The position numbers and the translations under genes were made by a program. This document shows, one piece after another, positions 27,001-35,842 of a stretch of 64,000 nucleotides of DNA (position 1 is its first letter; each line of letters starts with the position of its first letter). This DNA comes from Bradyrhizobium sp. Ai1a-2 (GTDB lineage Bacteria; Pseudomonadota; Alphaproteobacteria; Rhizobiales; Xanthobacteraceae): NCBI RefSeq assembly GCF_000426245.1, contig NZ_AUEZ01000014.1:1-64000 (forward strand), read 5' to 3'. The notes under the pieces are model-generated. The model did no database searches and was not told the DNA's origin. It saw only the letters and a list, made by a program, of their open reading frames with translations.

Positions 27001-30000
27001 CGCGCCGCTGGATGCCAGAATCTCGGCCAGCCGCGCGGCGGGCTGGGCCGGGTCCAGGCAGAGGAAAGCCGCCCCGACGCGCTGGACCGCGAGGATCGCA
27101 GCCAGCAAATCCGGGCTTCGCTCGGCGAATAGTGCCACCACCGTCTCGTCGCCGATTCCCTCGTGCGCGAGCCGCGTAGCGATCGCCGCGCTGCGATCGG
27201 CAAGCTCACGGTAGCTGAGACGCACCTCACCTGCGGAGACTGCGATCGCCTCCGGCGCACGCGCGACCTGCTGGTCAAACCGTTCGCAGAGATCGAAGGC
27301 ACTGAAATCGGTTTCGCCCCCACCGCAATCCGCCAGCGCCTGACGCCGCTCCACCGGCGACAGCAGCGGGAACCGCGAAATCCGCTCCCCGGGATCGGCA
27401 ATGATTGCTTTCAGGAGCCGATCGAAATGCATCGCCATTCCCGCAATGGTCGAAGCATCGAACAGATCGGTGCTGTATTCGAAGAAGCCTGAAAAACGGC
27501 CGTCGGTCTCGACCAGCTCGAGCGTGATGTCGAAGCGCGAAATCTGCGGATCGATCTCGAGGCGCTGGGTCGACAATCCCGGAAACGTCGCCGCCTCGAT
27601 CGAAGCGCTCTGCAGGATGAACATCACCGGAAACAGCGGATTGCCGTCGCGGCTGCGCGACACCTGCAGCGCCCGCAGCACCTCCTCGATCGGCAGATCC
27701 TGGTTGCGATAAGCATCGAGCGTGACCTGCCGCACCCGCCGCAGCAGTTCGCCGAAGGTCGGATCGCCGGCGCAGTCGGTGCGCATGATCACGGTATTGG
27801 CGAACAGCCCGATCAGCCGTTCGGTCTGGATCTGGTTGCGATTCGCGATCAGCGAGCCGATCGCGACATCCTCGTGCCCGGTGTAGCGATGGAGCAGGCA
27901 TTGAAACGCCGCGAGCAGCGTCATGAACGGCGTGACGCCTTTCGCCTGGCTCAGCGATCTCAACGGCGCCGACAGGCCTTGCGGCAGTTCGATGTAATGC
28001 CGGGCGCCGCGACCGCTCCAGATCTGTGGGCGTGGGCGATCGGTCCGCAGCGGCAGCGTGGTGACGCCGTCGAGCTGCCTGCGCCAATAGCTCAACTGCT
28101 CCTTCGCCGCCGGCGTCGCCGCCCAATCCTGCTGCCATGCAGCAAAATCGCGATACTGGAAAGCAAGCGGAGATAGAGCGGCCGCGCGTCTCTCCCGGCT
28201 CGCTGCATAATGCGCTTGAAGCTCCTGCCAAAACAACCGCTGGGACCAGCCATCGGTGACGAGGTGATGGATGTTGATCAGCAGCGCATGATCGGTCGCG
28301 CTGAAGTGCAACAGCCTGGCTTTCAGTGGAGGTTCATGTTCGAGATCGAATTGGTAGTGCGCCAGTTTCAGTGTTTCGCGCCGGATCGCCGCTTGGCGCT
28401 CACCCTTTGCGTATCCCTTCAGGTCCACATGTTCGACCCGTGGCCCTGCAGCCTCCACGCGTTGCACCGGCTCGCCCAGCCATTCGGAGAAGGTCGAACG
28501 CAAGACCTCATGCCGCTCACAAAGCACTGCGATGCTCGCCTCGAACGCGGCGAGGTCGAGCCTGCCAGACAGGCGCGCCACTTCGACGACATTGTAATTG
28601 TATTTAGTCCGATCCAGCCGCGTGAGGACGTACATCCGCTGCTGCTGGAAAGAGAGCGTCGCGCGGCCTGACTCCGCCACGGTCTTGCGCCAGTGCGGCA
28701 GCGCGACGTCGCGTCCCGCCGCGCGCGATTGCAGCCGCCCGGCAAGCTCAGCGACCGTCGGCGCGTCGAAAATGTCCTTGAACGACAGATCGGTGCCGAA
28801 TTGTTCACGCAGGCGCGACAGCATTTGCGTCACCGCAAGCGAATCCGCGCCCAGCGCGAAGACGTCCTGATCGACGCCGACCTGCTCCACTTCCAAAAGC
28901 CTCGCCCAGATCTCGGCCAATTGCCGCTCCAACTCGGAGCGAGGCAAACGCTTGTGTTCGCTGTCCTCGCTCGCCGGTCCGGCCGACACCAGTTCGACAA
29001 GCGCGCTTCGCTGGAGCTTGCCGCTCGCCCCTTTCGGCAACGCCTGAACCATGCGGATCAGGCTCGGCACCTTGTAGGCGGCGAGCCGTTGCCGCGCGAA
29101 CTGCCGAAGCTGATGCGCCGTCGCGCCGGACCGCGGCCGCAGCACAATCGCTGCGCCGACGGTCTCGCCGAGCTTCTGGTGCGGAATTCCGAAGACGCCG
29201 GCCTCGCGCACATCGGGATGGCTCAGCAACGCCTCTTCCACTTCCAGCGGCGAGATCTTCTGCCCGCCGCGGTTGATGACGTCCTTGATGCGGCCGACGA
29301 TGAAGAGATAGCCGTCGGCGTCGAGATAGCCGAGGTCGCCGGTCCTGAACCAGCCATCCCGGAAGGCAGATCTGGTCGCCTCGGGATCGTTGTAATAGCC
29401 CCGGCAGATGGTCGGGCCACGCAGCACGATCTCGCCGCGCTCGCCGGCCGGCAGCCGGCGGCCTTCATTGTCCATGATCGCGATCTCGGGACCGGCGGGC
29501 AGGCCGACCGAACCCGGCTTGCGCCGGTGACGAGGGTTGGCGGCGATCTGGGATGCGCCTTCCGTCATGCCGTAGATCTCGATCACGGGCACGCCGAACC
29601 GCGCTTCCAGTCCCTGCAGGATGGCGGGGGGGAGTGACGCCGATGCCGAGCGGATCATGCGCAGCGAAGACCCCCGCGTCATCTCTGTGTCATGCTCTGA
29701 AGCCGACAGCAGCGCGCGGTGGATGGTCGGCACCGCAGTATACCAGGTCGGCTTCAAGTCCTTCAGGCAGGTGAAGAAGGACACGGGGTCGAAGCCCGCG
29801 GTGCAGATCACGCTCGATCCGGCCGCGAGCGCGGTGAGCAGGCCCGATATCAGGGCATGCGCATGAAACAGCGGCAGCATGTTGAGCAGGCGATCCTGCG
29901 GACCGAGCCCGAAGACGACCGCGGCATTGTAGGCCGAAAGACACACGCTCGCATGGGTCAGCGGTACCATTTTAGGGCGGGAGGCCGTGCCCGAGGTCAG

Positions 30001-30570
30001 CAGGATAAAGGCATCATCCTCTCCGCGCGCGGCCCCGCCCACAATGGCAGGCCCAACCGACGAGCCTGCCAATTCGAAGGCGCCAAGACCCTGGCCGGCC
30101 CGGGGCGACAGATCGATCACAGCAACCCCCAACGCGTGCGCGGCGGCCCGGCTTGCGGGGCCCGTTTCCGCCGACGTGACGAGGGCGGCAAGCTCCAGTT
30201 CGCTGAAATAGCGCTGCAATTCATCCCCGGTCAGGTCCGGATTGACCGGGATGCAGACGGCTGCCGTTGCTACCGCAATCAGGGCCAGTGCGTTATCGAC
30301 GCCCCGCGGCAATACGAGCGCCACGCGATCGCCCTGGGCGATGCCGAACCCACGCAATTGACGGACAGTATCACTGGTGCGCGTGGCAAGCTCGGCATAG
30401 GTCACCGCGCCGCGCCCGGGAGCAAGCACCGCGGGCCGATCGGGCGCGTCGCGGGAATAGAAATCAAGGATTTCGCCGATGCACGAAAAGGCATGAATGC
30501 ACGAAAGGGCCTGGCCTCCGGTGCTGCTGCCGGCCGATCCCTGCGACGGTGTGGCTGCGGTGTCCGACAA
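24097..30570 (-). CDS. Two-module nonribosomal peptide synthetase (A-T-C-A-T-C)
   Basis: About 2157 residues from the TTG at 30570, chosen because AAAAAGG lies seven bases upstream; a GTG at 30678 is the alternative. A1 (about 25-510) is acyl/aryl-CoA-ligase-like (LLTSGTASRPKM, PLFHAHALISGL, WFRTGDLGYLD). T1 has its pantetheine Ser near 577 (LGADSL). C1 has HHLVTDGWS near 768. A2 (about 1120-1610) has YVIYTSGSSGTPKG near 1244, YRTGDLARR and NSHGKVDR. T2 has Ser near 1648 (LGGHSL). C2 has HHAIADGWS near 1849 and ends the protein. There is no thioesterase or reductase. In A2 the pocket Asp is replaced: the motif reads FVISVW (Val near 1293), where alpha-amino-acid domains have FDxSxW. It probably makes an acylated small peptide or amide released by C2. 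Confidence 0.93.
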   Translation of the reverse strand: MSDTAATPSQGSAGSSTGGQALSCIHAFSCIGEILDFYSRDAPDRPAVLAPGRGAVTYAELATRTSDTVRQLRGFGIAQGDRVALVLPRGVDNALALIAVATAAVCIPVNPDLTGDELQRYFSELELAALVTSAETGPASRAAAHALGVAVIDLSPRAGQGLGAFELAGSSVGPAIVGGAARGEDDAFILLTSGTASRPKMVPLTHASVCLSAYNAAVVFGLGPQDRLLNMLPLFHAHALISGLLTALAAGSSVICTAGFDPVSFFTCLKDLKPTWYTAVPTIHRALLSASEHDTEMTRGSSLRMIRSASASLPPAILQGLEARFGVPVIEIYGMTEGASQIAANPRHRRKPGSVGLPAGPEIAIMDNEGRRLPAGERGEIVLRGPTICRGYYNDPEATRSAFRDGWFRTGDLGYLDADGYLFIVGRIKDVINRGGQKISPLEVEEALLSHPDVREAGVFGIPHQKLGETVGAAIVLRPRSGATAHQLRQFARQRLAAYKVPSLIRMVQALPKGASGKLQRSALVELVSAGPASEDSEHKRLPRSELERQLAEIWARLLEVEQVGVDQDVFALGADSLAVTQMLSRLREQFGTDLSFKDIFDAPTVAELAGRLQSRAAGRDVALPHWRKTVAESGRATLSFQQQRMYVLTRLDRTKYNYNVVEVARLSGRLDLAAFEASIAVLCERHEVLRSTFSEWLGEPVQRVEAAGPRVEHVDLKGYAKGERQAAIRRETLKLAHYQFDLEHEPPLKARLLHFSATDHALLINIHHLVTDGWSQRLFWQELQAHYAASRERRAAALSPLAFQYRDFAAWQQDWAATPAAKEQLSYWRRQLDGVTTLPLRTDRPRPQIWSGRGARHYIELPQGLSAPLRSLSQAKGVTPFMTLLAAFQCLLHRYTGHEDVAIGSLIANRNQIQTERLIGLFANTVIMRTDCAGDPTFGELLRRVRQVTLDAYRNQDLPIEEVLRALQVSRSRDGNPLFPVMFILQSASIEAATFPGLSTQRLEIDPQISRFDITLELVETDGRFSGFFEYSTDLFDASTIAGMAMHFDRLLKAIIADPGERISRFPLLSPVERRQALADCGGGETDFSAFDLCERFDQQVARAPEAIAVSAGEVRLSYRELADRSAAIATRLAHEGIGDETVVALFAERSPDLLAAILAVQRVGAAFLCLDPAQPAARLAEILASSGAALLLVGASCSSSLQDVLSRSPIPLRMPIIHLEGLGSAAAHPAKPARRPPSSLAYVIYTSGSSGTPKGVMIEQRGLSNHLASLISELGLSSADVIAQTAPQSFVISVWQFLAGPVAGACVHICADEIVRDPELLAQEIERAGVTVLQIVPSLLRAILEQADEAPAMRVFSRLRLLISTGEPLAVDLCRAWFGRFPEVPLVDAYGASECSDDVALHRLTKPPALATSVPIGRPLPNARLYVLDPHLQLVPAGIVGELCVGGAGVGRGYINDPGQTNARFLRDPFSQDADARLYRTGDLARRRADGTIECLGRIDDQVKIRGYRIELKEIEHVLLDHPDIRAAIVEPRGEAGGETRLVAHIVAAPDSRPDAGALRDFLKGRLPGYMVPAAFLFLERIPLNSHGKVDRVALRGAYHSEPKSAGVTAPARRGTEKALTDIWIELLKVPSIGVADNFFDLGGHSLLAGQVMARVARAFGVSLPIKTIFEAPTVEELARRIDDALATKPQHILPVIADVADIGPRLPSIAQVQMLGVERELSGLPLFNLPFALRLQGPLDLAALKKSLGEVMRRHESLRTAFGWDGDEPAVVITPPGKRAAPLTVEDLTARGPSSDKRASQLQLRKAKLRAEQEARTSFDLTRAPLWRAHLLRLGPDDHALLLTIHHAIADGWSIGILFDEISQRYAALVDRRSAPALEPALPFSDAARRQRGWCGTDTAARQAGYWKENLRGVAPVFRNAADVAPAPPSDHQPVRLSGDLVAALTAFASRESGTLFMALLTGLKTLLAMKTSRDDICVATAMANRSRPETERVIGPFENTAIIRTRIDPGLSFRQAFARVRDSVLEAHARQELPFSILAARLAEAGIDPASLIQVYFTLQNPLRQPLKLPDVKIRALGSAYREGQPVLPVNQTWLSLMLKERPTGITGSCSYKRELFGHHVIPQWMEDLVVILTRAAAQPNAPLQRLLRRRAA

Positions 30571-30710
30571 GCTCGTGCCTTTTTGCTCGAGTTGCGCTAT
30601 TGTTCTCGAACTTCGCAAATCCGTCCAGACCAAGGTCGGGCAAAAGTCCCCAAAATGTACGTAACCGGACGGAGACACGTCCTTTCTGCTGAGATGCAGC
30701 CCGACGAATA

Positions 30711-33700
30711 ATGATGCCGGAGAATAAGCCGAGTTCTGAAACGACAGATGGCTTGAAGCACTGGCTTGAGGAGATAGGCCTCGGCCAATACGGCGATCTT
30801 TTCATCCAGCACCGCATCGGCCTCGATGTCATCCCCGATCTGACCGAAGAGGATCTGGCGAAGCTTGGCCTGCCGATGGGCGATCGCAGGCGCCTGCAGC
30901 GTGCGATCGGTTCGCTCGTCCCGATCGCACGGGCGAACAATCCGGTGGCGGGTCGCAGCGTCCTGCCGAGAACGGGGAATGCCGCCGAGCGGCGTCAGCT
31001 CACCGCCATGTTCTGCGACATGGTGGGCTCCACCTCGCTTTCCGAGCAGTTCGATCCCGAGGACGTGCGCGACATCATCTCCCGCTTCAGGGAGACCTGC
31101 GTCCGGATCGTGAAGCATTATGACGGTTTCGCCGCGCGCTATATCGGCGACGCCATCCTGATCTATTTCGGCTATCCGCATGCGCATGAGGACGACGCCG
31201 AGCGTGCCGTGCGCGCCGGGCTTGAGATCGTGGAGGCGCTGTCATTGGCGCAAGCCGGCGAGCAGCGAGGGACGTCCGGCTACAGGCCCGCGGTTCGTAT
31301 CGGAATTGCGACCGGCCTTGCCGTCGTTGGAGACCTGATCGGACAGGGCACCGAGGAGCGCGACTCCGCCATCGGCGAAACGCTGAACCTCGCCGCCCGG
31401 CTGCAGCCACTGGCCCCCGTCAATGGGGTGGTCATCGCATCCTCGACGCAATCCCTGTTGAGGGGAAAGTTCGATTACCAGAACCTCGGCATTCACGCGC
31501 TCAAGGGGATATCCGAAAAAGTCCAGGCCTGGCGCGTGGTCCGGCGCGCGCGCACGGAAACGCGCTTCGCCGCGGCGATGGGCGCAAGATTGACGCCGCT
31601 CGTCAACCGGCAGGAAGAAATCGCCCTGCTCATGCGACGCTGGCAACAGGCCAAGCAGGGTCATGGCCAGGTCGTGCTGCTGTCGGGCGAGCCTGGAATC
31701 GGCAAGTCGCGTATCTTCCAGGAGATTCACGAGCGCGTCGCCGGCGAGCATCACGGGCAGTTGTCGTTCCAGTGTTCTCCCTATTACACCGGCACTGCGT
31801 TCTATCCGTTTATCGAGCAATTCAAATTCGCGATCGGACTGGACCGCGAAGGCTCCTCGGTGCTGGCGCTTTCAAGCCTCGAGGCGGCCGTGACCGCCGC
31901 AAAGGGCAATGTGCAGCAGGTCGTGCCGATCTTTGCGGCATTGTTGTCAATCTCGACCGGCGATCGCCATGCGCTGCCGGAGCTTTCGCCGCAGCAGCAC
32001 AAGGATGTGACGGTCGCCGCGCTGGTGAACCATCTGGTCGGGCTTGCGCGCGACCGGCCATTGATGATCGCGCTGGAAGACGCCCACTGGATCGATCCTA
32101 CCTCGCGGGAAGTGCTCGATCTGTTGGTGGCGCGGGCTCAGAACGCGGCCATCCTCGTGATCGTCACCTGCCGCCCGGAATTCAAGCCCAGCTGGAATGC
32201 GCATCGTCACATCACGGCATTGACGCTCAACCGGCTCAGCCGGCAACTGCGGACGACATTGGTCGAGCGGGTCGCAGGCCGGCGGGAGCTGCCGAGGGAA
32301 GTCGTCGAGGAGATCATCGTCAGAACCGACGGCGTGCCGCTGTTCCTGGAAGAGCTGACCAAGGCCGTCATCGAATCCGACCTGCTCACAGAGCGGCATG
32401 GCCGCTACGTCTTCACCGGACCATGGCGCCAACTCTCGATCCCGGCCACCCTCACCGACTCGCTGATGGCGCGCCTCGATCGCATGGGGCCGTTCAAGAA
32501 GATCGCCCAGATTGGGGCCACGATCGGCCGGGAATTCTCCTACGAGATCCTTCGCGCGGTCGCCGAAGCGCCGGCGGAGCAGATCGAGGCGGCGCTTGAT
32601 CATCTCGAGCAAGCGGGGCTGATCGTTCGCCGCGGTCATCCACCGGATGCGATCTATGCTTTCAGGCACGTGATGATCCAGGACGCGGCGCATTCGAGCC
32701 TCCTGCACAGCGAAAGACGAAGGCTGCATTCGCGGATCGCGGAGGTGATCGCGGAGATCTATCCGGAACGCACCGAGCGCGAACCCGAGCTTTTCGCCTA
32801 TCACCTGACCGAATCCGGCCAGGCCGAACCGGCCGTTGGTTTCTGGCTGAAAGCGGGCAAGCAGGCCGCAAAAGCGGGCGCCAATCTGGAAGCGATCAGC
32901 CATCTCCGGCGTGGCCTCGGCGTCACCCAAAGCCATCCCAAGATGATGCGACGCGATGAAATGGAGCTGGAGCTTCGCACCGCTTTGGGCAACGCCTTGA
33001 TCGCCGCCAAGGGCTACGCCGCGCAGGAGGTCGAGGAAAACTACGCTCAGGCGCTCGAGCTCGGCCGCCAGCTCGACGATGAGGCAAATGTGTTCGCGGC
33101 GACCCGCGGGCTTTGGGTGTACCATTTCATCCGCGCCGATCTGAAGCGCGCCCATGATCTCAGCGTCGAGCTCCTGCAGTTCGCAAAGCGGGTACGCCCG
33201 AACGCAGCCGCGCAATCGATGCAGCAGCAGGCCGGATATCTGATCGAGGCCCACAGGTCGATCGCCATGACCATGCTCTATCGCGGGCGATTTGCGGCTT
33301 CGCACTATCATCTGCAGCGCTGCATCGGGCTCTACACGCCCGAACTGCACGGTGAACTGACCGAACGGCACGGTATCGATCCCGGCGTCGTCTCGCTGTC
33401 TTACCTCGGATATCTTCAGTGGTTTCTCGGCCGTCCGGATGCGGCGCGCCAGCACAGCGAGGATGCGATCGTCAACGCGGAACAGCTGCGTCATCCGTTC
33501 ACGCTCGCCTTCGCCCTCGAGTTCGGCGCCTATCTTTGCCAGCACCTGCGCGACGTCGAAGGGACGATGAATTATGCCGACCGCGCCATGGTGGTCTCGT
33601 CGGATCATGGCTTCCAGCATTGGAAGCAGCAGGCAGGCATCCTGCGCGCATGGGCGATGGCCGAACTCGGCGAGATCGACGAAGGGCTGAAGCAGATGCG

Positions 33701-34208
33701 GGTGGGACTGGAGGGCTATGAAGCCATGGACGCCTGGCTGGCGAGCTGCTGGTTCAGGAGCCTGCTCGCGACTGCCTATGCGAAAGCCGGCCAGCTGGAA
33801 GCGGCGCTGCGGACGCTGGACGGCGCCCTGGCGGTTGCGAGGCGCACCGGCGACCATTTCTTCCTCGCCGAGGTCTATCGCCTGCAGGGTGAAACGACCT
33901 TTGCCCAAGGCGGGTTAGCTGTGGCCGACGACGTCGAGGAGCTGTTCCGCCGTTCGATCGAGCTGGCCCGCCAGCAGAGCGCGCTTGCGTGGGAATTGCG
34001 ATCGGTCGTCAGCCTGGCGCGCCTTTGGCGCGATGCCGGCAAGCGCGAGCAGGCCGTCGAACTGCTTGTGCCGGTCACGGCGCAGTTCGCCGAAGGCTTC
34101 CGCACGCCGGACCTGAAGGAGGCGTGGAATTTGATGGAGGAACTCGGCGCGAACCCATCAAGGCAGCATCCGTGGGCCGACCAGACGGGGTTTCACCGGG
34201 CGGGATGA
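30711..34208 (+). CDS. SAM domain-adenylate/guanylate cyclase-ATPase-TPR signalling protein
   Basis: This 1165-residue protein has four parts. A SAM domain (about 14-72: LKHWLEEIGLGQYGDLFIQHRIGLDVIPDLTEEDLAKLG). A class III nucleotide cyclase domain (about 92-275), with metal-binding Asp residues in FCDMVGST and YIGDAILIYFG. A STAND/AAA-type ATPase with Walker A SGEPGIGKS near 325-333 and ALEDAHWIDPTSREVLDLL as Walker B/downstream motif. A TPR-like helical C-terminal half (about 720-1150). This layout is common in Bradyrhizobium, but ligands are rarely known. It is divergent from the NRPS and overlaps the following methyltransferase gene by four bases (ATGA). Confidence 0.9.
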   Translation: MMPENKPSSETTDGLKHWLEEIGLGQYGDLFIQHRIGLDVIPDLTEEDLAKLGLPMGDRRRLQRAIGSLVPIARANNPVAGRSVLPRTGNAAERRQLTAMFCDMVGSTSLSEQFDPEDVRDIISRFRETCVRIVKHYDGFAARYIGDAILIYFGYPHAHEDDAERAVRAGLEIVEALSLAQAGEQRGTSGYRPAVRIGIATGLAVVGDLIGQGTEERDSAIGETLNLAARLQPLAPVNGVVIASSTQSLLRGKFDYQNLGIHALKGISEKVQAWRVVRRARTETRFAAAMGARLTPLVNRQEEIALLMRRWQQAKQGHGQVVLLSGEPGIGKSRIFQEIHERVAGEHHGQLSFQCSPYYTGTAFYPFIEQFKFAIGLDREGSSVLALSSLEAAVTAAKGNVQQVVPIFAALLSISTGDRHALPELSPQQHKDVTVAALVNHLVGLARDRPLMIALEDAHWIDPTSREVLDLLVARAQNAAILVIVTCRPEFKPSWNAHRHITALTLNRLSRQLRTTLVERVAGRRELPREVVEEIIVRTDGVPLFLEELTKAVIESDLLTERHGRYVFTGPWRQLSIPATLTDSLMARLDRMGPFKKIAQIGATIGREFSYEILRAVAEAPAEQIEAALDHLEQAGLIVRRGHPPDAIYAFRHVMIQDAAHSSLLHSERRRLHSRIAEVIAEIYPERTEREPELFAYHLTESGQAEPAVGFWLKAGKQAAKAGANLEAISHLRRGLGVTQSHPKMMRRDEMELELRTALGNALIAAKGYAAQEVEENYAQALELGRQLDDEANVFAATRGLWVYHFIRADLKRAHDLSVELLQFAKRVRPNAAAQSMQQQAGYLIEAHRSIAMTMLYRGRFAASHYHLQRCIGLYTPELHGELTERHGIDPGVVSLSYLGYLQWFLGRPDAARQHSEDAIVNAEQLRHPFTLAFALEFGAYLCQHLRDVEGTMNYADRAMVVSSDHGFQHWKQQAGILRAWAMAELGEIDEGLKQMRVGLEGYEAMDAWLASCWFRSLLATAYAKAGQLEAALRTLDGALAVARRTGDHFFLAEVYRLQGETTFAQGGLAVADDVEELFRRSIELARQQSALAWELRSVVSLARLWRDAGKREQAVELLVPVTAQFAEGFRTPDLKEAWNLMEELGANPSRQHPWADQTGFHRAG

Positions 34209-35008
34209 GTGATCTGGCGGCCGCAAGACGACGCTACGCGAAAGCGATCGGGCAACGCGAACAGATTTCGTCGGCGCGGGTGCTGCGGGCTTTCGCCACT
34301 GTACCGCGCGAGCACTTTGCCGGCGATGGCCCCTGGCGCATCCGTCGCGAGGCCGGACGCGGCTACAGCTCCACCGCGGATGCGGATCCCGTTCACCTCT
34401 ATGACGACGTGCTGGTGGCAATCGATGAACGGCGCAAGCTCGACACCGGGCTTCCGAGCCTGTGGGCGCATTTCTTCGATGCGCTCGACGTCAAGGAAAA
34501 AGAGCGCGTCGTCCAGATCGGCTGCGGGCTTGGGTATTATTCGGCGATCCTGTCCAGGATCGTCGGCGCGCAAGGCACGGTGCTTGCCATCGACTGTAAC
34601 AAGGCGCTGGCCGGCCGTGCCGCCGCCAATCTCCGCCGATACAAGAATATCGAGGTAATCCACGGCGACGGCTGCAACGACGTGGGCGGCGCGGCCGATG
34701 TGATCATCGTCCATGCCGGCTTCAATCATCCGCATCCGCTGTGGATCGAATCGCTGCGCCGCAACGGCCGCCTGCTGGTCGCGCTGACCAAGCGCGGCCG
34801 GGCCGGCATCGTCATCAAGATCACCCGCCTCGCCCGCTGCTATCAGGCCGAAGCCGTCAGGGGCATCAGGATCATCCCCGGCAAGGGCCGAGGCAGAACC
34901 CCGCTCGACGAACGTGTGACGGACTGGTGGGAACGCGCCGTCGCCCTCGCACCGCTGCGGTTTCAAAGCATCGAGCAAGGGCTGCCGTCAGATCGCAAGC
35001 CGCGATGA
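34205..35008 (+). CDS. PIMT-like SAM-dependent methyltransferase
   Basis: This 267-residue protein starts at ATG 34205 in an ATGA overlap with the cyclase gene, so translation is coupled. It resembles protein-L-isoaspartate O-methyltransferases: an N-terminal segment with VLRAFATVPREHFAGDGPWRI, GYSSTADADPVHLYDDVLVAID, then SAM motif I VVQIGCGLGYYSAILSRIVG and the acidic motif II VLAIDCN. The usual VLEIGTGSGY is altered, and the C-terminus differs from canonical Pcm, so the substrate may not be isoaspartate. It probably acts with, or on, the upstream signalling protein; that link is inference. Confidence 0.8.
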   Translation: MSDLAAARRRYAKAIGQREQISSARVLRAFATVPREHFAGDGPWRIRREAGRGYSSTADADPVHLYDDVLVAIDERRKLDTGLPSLWAHFFDALDVKEKERVVQIGCGLGYYSAILSRIVGAQGTVLAIDCNKALAGRAAANLRRYKNIEVIHGDGCNDVGGAADVIIVHAGFNHPHPLWIESLRRNGRLLVALTKRGRAGIVIKITRLARCYQAEAVRGIRIIPGKGRGRTPLDERVTDWWERAVALAPLRFQSIEQGLPSDRKPR

Positions 35009-35043
35009 GCCTGGAATTGGCCTGCGTGCAGCAGTGAAGACTG

Positions 35044-35655
35044 TCACCTCTCGCACTGCATGCTCGGCCGGCCACCTCGCATGGCTGACATCATCGGCAT
35101 CATGCCTGTGTGGGGCGTGAGAAGTTCGTCGGCAGCCTTTTGCTGCTCGTCCGAGAACGTACCGACGAGATTGACCAACGCCGACCTGATCGCCCGCGTG
35201 CCTTCGAGCCGCGCCGAAAGCCACTTCTCCTGTTGCGTGAGACGGTCGACCAAGCCCAGCTGCGTCGAGTCCTGCATCATCGCGGCACGCAGCTCGCCCA
35301 GGGCCTTCGCGTTCGCACGCAACGCTTCGGCGAATGCGTTCCAAGCGGCAGTTTGCGCATCGGTGATCTTGAGTTCGGCACGCAGGAAGGCGATCCGTCC
35401 TTCAACGTGATCGATGGGCTCGATGCCACCTATTCCGTCTCCGGATCGTCGCATCATGTCCATCATGGGCATATTGCCGCCCATCATTCCGCCATGCCTC
35501 ATGCCGCGCCGTCCATCCGGCGAAGCGGCCGGCTTGGCCGCAGGCGCTTCCTTCTCATCGGAATGATGAGCCTGATGATCGCCCGACGATTGCGCGAGTG
35601 CGACAGAATTGAGGCCGAGAAGCAGCAGAGCTGCAGCAAGCGTCATATGTCGCAT
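35044..35655 (-). CDS. Spy/CpxP-like periplasmic protein (LTxxQ family)
   Basis: This 203-residue protein starts at ATG 35655 after AGGAGAGG. It has a signal peptide (MRHMTLAAALLLLGLNSVALAQ), then a His- and Met-rich segment (HQAHHSDEK..., MRHGGMMGGNMPMMDMM) that could bind copper or other metals. A helical core follows with two LTxxQ-like elements (LKITDAQTAAWNAFAEAL and RLTQQEKWLSARLEG). Family members are periplasmic chaperones or metal-stress proteins. It is divergent from the DASS permease across a FixK/FNR-type box. Confidence 0.85.
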   Translation of the reverse strand: MRHMTLAAALLLLGLNSVALAQSSGDHQAHHSDEKEAPAAKPAASPDGRRGMRHGGMMGGNMPMMDMMRRSGDGIGGIEPIDHVEGRIAFLRAELKITDAQTAAWNAFAEALRANAKALGELRAAMMQDSTQLGLVDRLTQQEKWLSARLEGTRAIRSALVNLVGTFSDEQQKAADELLTPHTGMMPMMSAMRGGRPSMQCER

Positions 35656-35714
35656 GAACCTCTCCTCTCGTTGACGTTTGGTTTGGAAGATACTCTTCCC
35701 GATCAGATATCGGG

Positions 35715-35728
35715 TTGACCCAGGTCAA
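35715..35728. promoter_or_regulatory. Candidate FixK/FNR-type operator
   Basis: TTGACC-CA-GGTCAA is a perfect palindrome matching the FNR/FixK2 consensus TTGAY-N4-RTCAA. Its centre is 66 bases upstream of the Spy-like start and 121 bases upstream of the DASS permease start. If it acts at the usual -41.5 position, both transcripts would have short leaders. This suggests microaerobic or anaerobic control. Confidence 0.6.
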
Positions 35729-35842
35729 GGATTGCATCGCATGCGATTGCCGTTCGGCGGCTTGGCGAGAAGACCTGTTTCTTGATTTTCCTCAAAGCAG
35801 CGCAGCAATCATCACGCAAAGTGCTGACGAGAGGAGCACGCC

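Noticed and set aside
31947..33908. Open frame of about 653 codons opposite the cyclase/TPR gene
   Set aside because: Composition is that of an antisense frame; the forward gene has SAM, cyclase and ATPase motifs in one continuous frame.
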